Made by a program: the position numbers and the translations under genes
Notes under the pieces: model-generated
What the model saw: the letters and a program-made list of their open reading frames with translations, nothing else
Told to the model about the DNA's origin: nothing
Database searches by the model: none
Shown here: piece by piece, positions 56,337-64,000 of the stretch
How positions within the stretch are numbered: position 1 is the stretch's first letter
Layout: the number at the start of each line of letters is the position of its first letter
Source of the DNA: Cristatella mucedo
Taxonomy: Eukaryota; Bryozoa; Phylactolaemata; Cristatellidae
Assembly (NCBI GenBank): GCA_009760855.2
Contig: WPIO01000024.1
Coordinates: forward strand, 3,077,001-3,141,000
Direction of reading: 5' to 3'
DNA: 64,000 nucleotides

Positions 56337-57857
56337 CCAACTCGTATATCGAAACCTCACACCTTGCTAGTAAGTTCCAGTCTGGCTTTAGAGCTAATCA
56401 CTCCACAGAGTCAGCATTGCTTCGGGTATACAACGACCTACTTAGGAATGCAGACATGGGTAGAGTGTCTCTTCTTGTTTTGCTCGATCTTTCGGCAGCT
56501 TTTGATACCATCGATCACAAAGTACTTCTAGAGCGCCTCTCATCTCGCCTGGGCATCACTGGCACTGCTCTGCAGTGGTTCAGGTCCTATCTCAGTGGGA
56601 GACTCCACAGTGTTGACGTGAATGGACAAAGATCATCTGAAGTACCTCTAAAATATGGAGTACCTCAGGGCTCTGTGCTAGGTCCGGTCCTTTTCACCGT
56701 TTATACTCTCCCTTTTGCTGATGTGATTGCCAAGCACAATCTAGGCTTTCACTTCTATGCGGATAACACTCAGTTGTACCTTTGCTTTGATCCCTCCCAG
56801 CCTTCAAGCACCTCAAATTCTCTCAACTCACTTGCTGCATGCATTGATGACATCCGATCATGGATGGCAGCAAATTTTCTAAAACTAAACGATGATAAAA
56901 CTAACTTACTAGTTATGGGCAAACCTAGTGTGATTCAGAAATTGGAAAGGCTGACTTTCAAAATTGGCTCTGCCAGCATATCTCCAGTTGAATCAGCTCG
57001 AAATCTAGGTGTCATATTCCAAAGCGACCTCTCGTTAGACGACCACATCAGCTCCACAGTCAAATCAGCCTATTTTCAGCTTCATAACATTGCTAAAATT
57101 CGGGCTTGTTTAGATAAGGATACCACGTCCAAGTTGGTCCATGCATTCGTGACATCTCGTCTCGACTTCTGTAACTCACTGCTTACTGGCCTACCAGCAT
57201 GTGCGATCAGGCGATTGCAGCTGGTGCAAAACTCTGCAGCTAGGCTTGTCTGTCGTGAGCGTCGCAGTTGCCACATTACTCCACTTCTCGCCGACCTGCA
57301 CTGGTTACCAGTCAAGCAACGGATTGACTTCAAGGTTTTGTCGCTCACTTTTAGGTCTCTTCATTCTATGGCTCCAGCCTATCTTTCAGATATACTACCC
57401 CATCAGGCAAAGCATCGTACCACTCGCTTTTCGGAATCCAACAGTCTAGAAATACCTCGTACAAACCTTAAATCCTTTGGAGACCGTGCATTTAGCTCGT
57501 ATGCTCCCACAGCCTGGAACTCCCTCCCGACCTGCATCAGAACATCCCCTGACCTGACCACATTTAAAAGAAACTTAAAAACATACCTATTTAGGACAGC
57601 ATTTATTGGGTCCTTGTGATTCGTCCTCGATGTGCTTATGCGTGCTGACACTGTTCATGCTGCCACTAACCACATTTGCATGCTGACCCAGCGCATGTAA
57701 CCCCTAACCATGTTATTCATTTTGTTTGTTTTTCAAGCATGATTTTACTTACTATTCTATTGCGTATCACTTTGCAGCAAATGTAAAGTGCCTAGAAAGA
57801 GATTAAGTTCTCTGAGGGCGCTTTATCAAGTGCAATATTATTATTATTATTATTATC
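56337..57857 (+). mobile_element. LINE-A copy, long open RT with mutated catalytic box
   Basis: An uninterrupted frame (to 57619) covers the RT from SYIETSHLASKFQSGF through LLDLSAAFDTIDH, GVPQGSVLGPVLF and the C-terminus to KTYLFRTAF. The catalytic box is HFYADNTQLYL, so the second Asp of Y-A-D-D is Asn. This should abolish polymerase activity although the frame is open. The RT start and endonuclease are missing. The 3' UTR, tail stem-loop and six ATT units follow to 57857. Confidence 0.92.
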
Positions 57858-58024
57858 ACGGCTGGCTTCGAGCGACGCAGAAGCGGCAGCAGCACTCTCC
57901 CGCTGCCCTCGTCGCTGCCTCACTAACCCTGCAGCAGCTTGCCTGCCTGTTAATGTAAAACTGAGGAGTTTAGCCAACTCTTTGTGAAGGTCACGGTCTC
58001 TAGCTAAGTCAAGATCAGATTGTG
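57858..58024. other. unassigned DNA
   Basis: No recognised feature between two LINE-A pieces. Confidence 0.4.
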
Positions 58025-58112
58025 ACATTATTTTGAAGCAAATGTAAAGTGCATAGAAAGAGATTGAGTTCTCTAAGGGCGCTATATCAAATGCATTTTC
58101 ATTATTATTAAC
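58025..58112 (+). mobile_element. LINE-A tail
   Basis: GAAGCAAATGTAAAGTGCAT, AGAAAGAGATTGAGTTCTCT, AAGGGCGCTATATCAAATGC, then TTCATTATTATTA. Confidence 0.85.
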
Positions 58113-58289
58113 TCGAGTCACTGTCAGTCAGTATATCATCATGTGTAACAGGTGGAACAGGAACTCTCACCACATTACTATGTGGTACACACAGGTTGCC
58201 TCGCTGACGGTCGATTTTGATAATCGATTGTATGTTTATTCTTCTTACTGAAGTCCGGCACGTTGGTGATGCAGAAATAAAAATCCAAA

Positions 58290-58635
58290 AAACTGCTAGC
58301 TATTACTTTCCAAATCATCAGTACTCTAAATGGCATGCATTTTCTTTGACCTTTAAACCACCACTGTCTCTAATTTTCCCAAGCGGAAAGCAGTCAATTC
58401 CATGGCCACGGAGACCCGAGCTCATAGCTCCAGCCATAGCCTAATAACGGACTAGCTGTACTCCGGGCTGTAAGCTAGTCAGTTATTAGGCTATGGCTGG
58501 AGCTGTGAGCTCGGGGTCTCCGTGGCCATGGAATCGACTGCTTTTCGCTAAGGAAAATTAGAGACAATGGTGGTTTAAAGGTCAAAGTAAATGTATGCCA
58601 TATAGAGTACCGACGATTAAGAGAGTAATAACTAG
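58290..58635. repeat. giant imperfect palindrome, ~155-bp arms, ~15-nt loop
   Basis: The left arm (about 58293-58457) and right arm (about 58473-58635) are inverted copies with about 90 percent identity by eye. Landmarks pair across it: GACCTTTAAACCACCA with TGGTGGTTTAAAGGTC, CCATGGCCACGGAGAC with GTCTCCGTGGCCATGG, and CCAGCCATAGCCTAAT with ATTAGGCTATGGCTGG. The centre is ACTAGCT...AGCTAGT around a short loop. No transposase or known family is recognised. Confidence 0.93.
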
Positions 58636-58890
58636 CACCCTTAAGAGAACTCCCAAAGCCCGGAACTCACTCTCGACATGCGTCAGAACATCCCCTGACT
58701 TGACCACATTTAAAAAGAACTTAAAACACACTTATTTAGGACAGCATTTAGTGGGTCCCTGTGATTCGTCCTTTATGCGCTCACCATTCAATCGCGTTTC
58801 CCTTTGCAGCAAATGTAAAGCACCTAGAAAGAGATTGAGTTCTTCAAGGGCGCTTAATCAAGTGTATTATTATTGTTATTATTATTATTG
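58636..58890 (+). mobile_element. LINE-A copy, short, internal deletion
   Basis: RT C-terminal end (KARNSLSTCVRTSPDLTTFK), shortened 3' UTR (GATTCGTCCTTTATGCGCTC joins directly to ACCATTCAATCGCGTTTCCC), stem-loop, and ATT repeats to 58890. Confidence 0.83.
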
Positions 58891-59969
58891 TTAACTGAAT
58901 CCCTAGCCACGGAGCTCGAGCCCACGACCTCGGTCGTCAAAAGCGGGCAACGTTCGACTTCCAGGTAAATTTTCTCGACTACAGATTATGAGATATCTGG
59001 TTCCTGCAGGCTGCGATTCTGAAACCGATAATAAACACTACGGCTGTCATAATCAGGCTGGTGTAGTAGGCCGCCGTTACCGCGGCGGTTTACCTCCCCC
59101 TCCATTCGCTTCCTCGAAGTAGCGAGGTTGCACATCCGCCTGAGCGCGACCACTCAGGTCTGCCTCGGGTCGCGAGGTCGCCGCCTCTTCGACTCTTGCC
59201 GATTAGCGACGGGTGCCGTCGAGAACACTCGTCGCGTTAATGATCTTTTGCGTCGCAAATGTCGTCGCTTAATCCAGTTCAAATTGGCACGCTCTACAGG
59301 CCCCAGCCCGGACCGCGGCCGGGCACCTTTTTGAATTCGAATGAGTACCCGCACCACAACGAGGGCCGGCCGACGGCAGCCAGGGACGCGACTGATAGTC
59401 GTCCGCCCTCTGCTTAAAGCCAGCGGAGAAGTGAAGTGAAGGCGCCGAAGACCCGCCGGCTGCAGGTGGGCACAGAGGGCCGCCGGCCAGGCGGCCAGTG
59501 CGGCGGCAGCCGACCGGCAGATCACGTGAGATGGGAGCCGTCGGCCGGCGGAGCAGGTACCGGCCGGCTGAAGCTGGGGCCAGCCGGTTGGCTCTGGCCG
59601 CGCGTGGGAGGGATTGGCCTGGACGGTACCCATCGGGTTCGGAATGTATAAAGGGCGTGGCGAAGCACTCGTCCGGTGCAAACTTATTCGTACACATGTG
59701 GGCCGGCCGCCATAAACCGCCGCTAACTGGCTGCGAATGCGATTAGTAGTCTACGTGCCTACAGAGCTACGCGACATAGCCACGTGACTGGTTGCAAACT
59801 GGAGACTGGAGGGGGCCACTGGAGGGGGCCGCTGGAGGGGGCCACTGGAGGGCACCTGCTGCACTACGGGTTGCTCGAATCGCACGCACCGTCACGTCGT
59901 CTCAGTGAGTGCCCAACTATTCCTCGCCGGCAGCGTCGAACGCAGGAGCGCGGGGCGCGGAACTCTAGC

Positions 59970-59970
<1 letters not shown>
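58891..59970. other. GC-rich unassigned DNA
   Basis: A SINE-2-like head fragment (GAGCCCACGACCTCGGTCGT) is at about 58915-58940. From 59050 the DNA is CpG-rich with overlapping frames on both strands and no recognised domain. A promoter or first exon is possible. Confidence 0.35.
59809..59855. repeat. 13-bp G-rich tandem repeat
   Basis: CTGGAGGGGGCC(A/G) occurs three times in a row with a partial fourth. Four G-runs are separated by 8 nt. Confidence 0.85.
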
Positions 59971-60048
<78 letters not shown>

Positions 60049-60061
60049 TCTCTCTCTCTCT
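59971..60061. repeat. (CT)n microsatellite
   Basis: About 90 bp of pure CT with one CC interruption. Confidence 0.97.
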
Positions 60062-60189
60062 GAAACAGCGAGTCGAGCGGATGCATTTATTTGGTGGACG
60101 CCTCGCTGGGCGCTGCAGCTTTGGCTGGTGCCGGCTACTCGCTTGTAAACCCGCTGCTTAGATTTTTCTTTTAGCTTTTGCCAACGCCG

Positions 60190-60880
60190 ACTTGCATCCT
60201 AGTTAGGTTGCTTACAATATCACTTCAGGAAACGCTGCTAACCGACTTAGTCCTGCCCGCCGTGCCCTTCTTTAATGCGGGAGGCTGGTGTGAAGAGGGT
60301 TTCCCAGAAAGCCGTCTAGCCAGCACCCGGAGAAGTTGAGTTCGCCGCTTCAGTCACCATTGTAGAGTAGTGTGAGAAGAATGTAGAGAATGAAATAATT
60401 CGCACAAAAGTGAAAAATCTTTCGGGAAAGTGTATCGTGCTAACTAATGATCACCGTTACGGGTGTTTCTGTGTATAGTCCTAAGCAATGTGCATCATTA
60501 CGGGTGTGTGGGTGGATTGTCCTAAATAATGTGCACCATTACGCGTTTGTTTTTGGATTTCATACACAAACGCGAGGCGTCTTCTTAGTAGAAAAGAGTT
60601 GAGCCGCTGCTCCAACGCAGTAGCATGCCTGGTTCAACTACTTCTTCTGAACGTCTCAACAGAACTCGAGCCTAAGAGCGTAAATTCTTTTTGTTTTGGC
60701 CATAAGGATCGTAAAGACCCCCAGGATTTGTATTGCTCGACTGGTCCAACAAGGAGCCAACAAGTAGAAACAGCTAACTCCCCCATAGCAGTCGGCCAAT
60801 TTGGCTCCTCACGCCGCGATTTGGTAACATATCCAAAATAAGCACCAATTTAAGTGGAAAGTCGATAAAGTAATGTAATT
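60190..60880 (+). repeat. unknown ~650-bp dispersed repeat, copy 2
   Basis: Homologous to 12080-12770. It carries three ~42-bp subrepeats with AATG..CACC(A)TTACGGG cores (about 60444, 60486 and 60527), against two in copy 1. Divergence is considerable. No coding capacity or terminal structure found. Confidence 0.75.
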
Positions 60881-60957
60881 TTGGCTTCTGTGAGAACAAA
60901 ATAAAAAATCATGCTATTTTAGATCATTATATACTTATGTTACAAGATTGATGTTAA

Positions 60958-61041
60958 GTCAGGATGGCCGAGCGGTCTAAGGCGCTGCGTTCAGGTCGCA
61001 GTCCACTTCTGTGGGCGTGGGTTCAAATCCCACTTCTGACA
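60958..61041 (+). tRNA. tRNA-Leu (anticodon CAG)
   Basis: The acceptor arms GTCAGGA and TTCTGAC pair with one G-U. The D arm holds the A box TGGCCGAGCGG, the anticodon loop is TTCAGGT (CAG, reading CUG), and there is a long class II variable arm with a CCAC/GTGG stem. The T arm GTGGGTTCAAATCCCAC contains the B box. Discriminator base is A. A TTTT terminator follows at 61047-61050. No intron. All expected pairs hold, so it looks functional. Confidence 0.95.
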
Positions 61042-61314
61042 ATTAATTTTCTTAATGATTATCCTAATTACCCATGGTCGGCAATTGGTTCGATTACTCT
61101 TTTCCTCGGTCTCATAATCTCTGCCTCTAGTGTTGCTATGAGGATAATTTTAATTGCTAATATAGCCAGGCATCAACTTTCGAAAACTCGGAGAAACGAA
61201 CTAGGTAGGCTACGGCCTCGGAAGCAAAATTGAAAATCAAGATTTATGAAAGAAAATAATCTGCTGCGTGCGTTCAGTACATTTGGCAACGCCGCAACGC
61301 AAGCAGTATGCTGA
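61042..61314. other. tRNA 3' flank, unassigned
   Basis: The open frame running from the tRNA to 61233 is a by-product of the tRNA sequence and has no protein match. Confidence 0.4.
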
Positions 61315-61460
61315 TTTTACTGCTGCAGACGAAGCTTAGCGGCTATCACCACCGCTTGCAGTTGGCAATAAAGAATCAACCAACTGCAGGACTCAAACCC
61401 ACGACCTCGGTTGTAAAGATTGAGCACCATATCTCCTGGGCTATCACGGCCCAGTAGGGA
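61315..61460 (-). mobile_element. SINE-2 copy
   Basis: Minus strand: GGCCGTGATAGCCCAGGAG head, GTGGGTTTGAGTCCTGCAG (B box), TTGCCAACTGCAAGCGGTGG, TGATAGCCGCTAAGC. It lies just left of the Tigger relic. Confidence 0.75.
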
Positions 61461-61699
61461 GAAAACCGTGTCTGCTTGCTTGACTTGCTTGAGGTATTTG
61501 CTCCTTTTATTAGATAGTGTGCTTATTTTGAGCTGGCTGGAAAAGCGTATAAGTAGCACCTCTCCTGCTGGTGGAGAAAAGAAGCAGATGAGATCAATTT
61601 TCTTTAGGAGAAAATTACTTACGTATGGAAAAGAGAATCTGGCAATCGTCGGTGATCGTGATCTCGTGTGAAAATGGCTTGACCCTCTTCTACCGTCTC

Positions 61700-63600
61700 G
61701 ACTGCTCTGAAGGATAAACGCCAAACAACCGATGCCGTGAAGTTTGCTGCTTTCAGCAAATCGATAATCATCAGAGCAAAGAGAAGTGAGCCTATCGAAG
61801 AGATGTAGAAATTTATGGTTGAATGGATGGAAAATTAGAATCGGAAACACTTCTGACCATCCAAGCTAAAGCAAGCCTCTTCAATGACCTCAAGAGCATG
61901 CATAATGAATTAACCTGTGATGAAGATTTTACTGCAAACCATGGCTGGTTTGATCGCTTCAGGAAACTCCATTCATTCCACAATATTGAAATCATTGGCG
62001 AAGCTGCGGGCGCTGATGCTGAAGCTGAGTTTAAGAAGCTAGAAGAGTTGATTAAGGAAGAAAATTATTTGCTGGAGCTGATTGTCAAGGTGTATAATAC
62101 AGCACTTTTCTGGAAATGTGTGCCTGAGCGTATGTACATACACCAGGAAGCACATTCAATGCCTGGATTTCAAGGCTATGCTGAAAATGTTGCTTGGAGG
62201 AAACGTGGCAGACTTCAAGCTGAAGCCTCTCCTCGTTTATCATTCTCCAAACCCCCGAGCCTTCCAGAATATCACCGAGAACACGCTGCCTGTGCATCGC
62301 CACCATAACCAGAAAGCATAAATGATAGCGGTGCTTTTTGAAGACTGGTTTCTGCAGTGTTTAACTCCAGCTGCAAACATTTTCTGCCGTAATAAGGACA
62401 TTCGCTTCAAAATCCAGCTGATTTTGGATAATGCTCCTGGACATCCAAATCATCTTGTGGAGCTGGACTCGAACGTGGGAGTGATGCTCATGCCATCCAA
62501 CAACACTTCTCTTATTCTTCAATTCCTATTCTTATTCGAATTCTAATTCTTATTCTCTTATTCATTATTATTATTGGATCAAGGTGTCACTACTACTGTA
62601 AGGCTTACTATCTTGGTTAACGCTTGCTCTGTCTGTTACAAGAAATGATAGCGGCATTACTTTACGTGTAACTTTGGCACGGCTACAGCATTTTATATGG
62701 CATCAAAAACATCTAATGTATTTAGGATGATGTGACGGTGACGTGTATGAGCGGCGTGTGGAAAAATGTTTCGTGCATATGTGAATGAATTTTAAGGGTT
62801 TTGACAAACACTGAATTAAAAGAAATTCGACAGAAAATTGTGAGACTAAGTAACCAGCTCGAACTTAATGTTAAAACATTGTCAAACTTATTGACAAAGA
62901 AAGTGATAAATCAACTAATGAAGAATTGATATAGAATTAGAAGCTGAAACAAAAAGACGAAGCAAGTGATGACGAACCTAAGGTAGTGTCTCGAAAGTTT
63001 AGCATAAAATAAATGGCTGCGATGTTCTCCTCTATCGCTCATGGAATTCAATTGCTGGAAAATATGATGGCAACTTTGAGCAATACCTTCAAGTTATAAG
63101 GCAAATTAATGATTATCTCACCTGTTACCGTGAAATCTTTCAAAAATCGGATAGAACAGAAAATGCAATGCTCAATTCTTGTTTAATTAAAATAGAAAAG
63201 ATTTATCTTCAACCATCCACTAGTAAAACAGCTGAGTTTCCACAGCCACCTACCAGTCACAGTGGTTTAGATGAAGGGGGCGTTGAAGATCCTTTAGCGA
63301 GATCGTCCAACTCCTCCGAAGCCCTCATTCCAATAGCACTAAACGTTGATTACTACAACTACCAGCTCATGTATGCCGAAAAATACTCCACGTTACGATA
63401 TGTAAATATAATTACATTTACTTGTTCTTATTTGTTACGTATTTTTAAGAAATTCAATTCGTTTAACTCTCTATGTCTTTGCCAGAACGTATCGTAGTAG
63501 AGCGTATCATATGACATTCTCGACTTACAAAAATTCGACTTGCGACAGGTTTTCCGGTCCAAATCTATTTCGTAAGTCGGTGGGGCGCTTACTGTATATA
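61700..63600 (+). mobile_element. Tigger/pogo-type transposase relic
   Basis: Plus-strand pieces in three frames follow the Tigger order. A DNA-binding remnant (VKFAAFSKSIIIRAKRSEPI, about 61729) comes first, then AKASLFNDLK, GWFDRFRKLHSFHNIEIIGE, FWKCVPERMYIHQEAHSMPG and LLGGNVADFKLKPLLVYHS. FEDWFLQCL and LILDNAPGHPNHLVELDSNV then VMLMPSNNTS follow, with a decayed C-terminus to about 63170. The DDE domain should have D-E-T-A before L-F-W; here it reads Y-N-T-A, so the first catalytic Asp is lost. The second (LDNAPGH) remains. A terminal-repeat-like end (CGACTTACAAAAATTCGACT ... TCGTAAGTCGGTGGGGCG) is at 63515-63597. The 5' end is not found. Dead element. Confidence 0.83.
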
Positions 63601-64000
63601 AGTAAAAGACAGCAGAAGTGATGCTGTAGATTCCTTGCATCTTTAGCCAATTATTCACGATTTACAAAGCTAGCTTATTGCTTTTCTTGACGAGACAGCT
63701 GAAAATGATCACGATTGTGGCGGATTCTTAGCATGAAACAAGAGCATCTTGTAAAATGTCAAGTTCGCAATCAAAAGTGAACGAGTACTGGCCAGCTTAG
63801 GCTTCTAGGGAGCTTGGTACGAAAGCGGCCTCCGGACTACGGATATAGTCTTGCTATCTCGTTTTGGGCGCTCTTCGTTGCTGCCATATTACCAGTGCGA
63901 AGTAACACTGCACGCACAAGTCTCTGACAAGTCTTCTGATTCTAAGACTCAGGTTCGTCTCGCATCAGCTGCGACAGATCAAACTCTGCGGTACCCCTCA
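63601..64000. other. unassigned DNA
   Basis: No recognised feature to the window end. Confidence 0.4.

Noticed and set aside
61042-61233. Protein frame starting inside the tRNA-Leu
   Set aside because: The beginning is the translated tRNA gene and the rest has no recognised domain.

Overview
The window is animal nuclear DNA, most likely from an invertebrate. Three things point that way: genes split by long introns with GT/AG junctions, a eukaryotic tRNA-Leu with internal A and B boxes, and a dense load of CR1/L2-type LINEs, tRNA-derived SINEs, hAT-like MITEs, a Tigger (pogo) relic and simple repeats. The species cannot be named from the sequence. No bacterial operon, phage, plasmid or CRISPR structure is visible.

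Two protein-coding host genes can be recognised, both on the minus strand. (1) 4425-4818 is the first coding exon of a spastin-like microtubule-severing AAA ATPase: a basic N-terminus, a hydrophobic hairpin segment and the start of the MIT domain, ended by a GT donor in phase 1. The rest of the gene should lie to the left, in or beyond the window. (2) 25028-38882 is cysteine dioxygenase (CDO1), rebuilt here from four exons (38653-38882, 38102-38219, 31834-31948, 25028-25200). The reading phase is continuous across every junction and all iron, crosslink and substrate residues are present. Its promoter side carries three CCAAT boxes spaced 31-32 bp. An intact tRNA-Leu(CAG) gene lies at 60958-61041.

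Most of the rest is repeats. LINE-A (CR1/L2 type, ending in (ATT)n) has more than 20 pieces, the longest at 32.6-35.1 kb and 56.3-57.9 kb. LINE-B (related, ending in ACATT repeats) has about ten pieces, the longest at 9.7-11.9 kb. SINE-1 is tRNA-headed and carries a LINE-A-like tail. SINE-2 is tRNA-headed with a different body. A pair of ~305-bp hAT-like MITEs still shows 8-bp target duplications. A ~650-bp unknown repeat occurs twice (12.1 and 60.2 kb). A degenerate ~170-bp satellite fills 12.9-15.9 kb and ends in a fold-back. Two striking palindromes (2339-2400 and 58.29-58.63 kb) and several long microsatellites complete the picture.

Layout: 0-2.3 kb unassigned; 2.3-4.1 kb repeats; 4.4-5.1 kb spastin exon 1 in a CpG-rich island; 5-12 kb LINE remnants; 12-16 kb unknown repeat and satellite; 16-19.7 kb GC-rich unassigned DNA with a 28-bp minisatellite; 19.7-25 kb LINE-B cluster; 25-39.1 kb CDO1 with repeat-filled introns; 39-58.9 kb mainly repeats with GC-rich islands of unknown content; 58.9-64 kb GC-rich island, unknown repeat, tRNA-Leu and Tigger relic.

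The host genes do not form a functional cluster. The best-supported relationship among the other elements is parasitic: SINE-1 appears to borrow the LINE-A 3' stem-loop.
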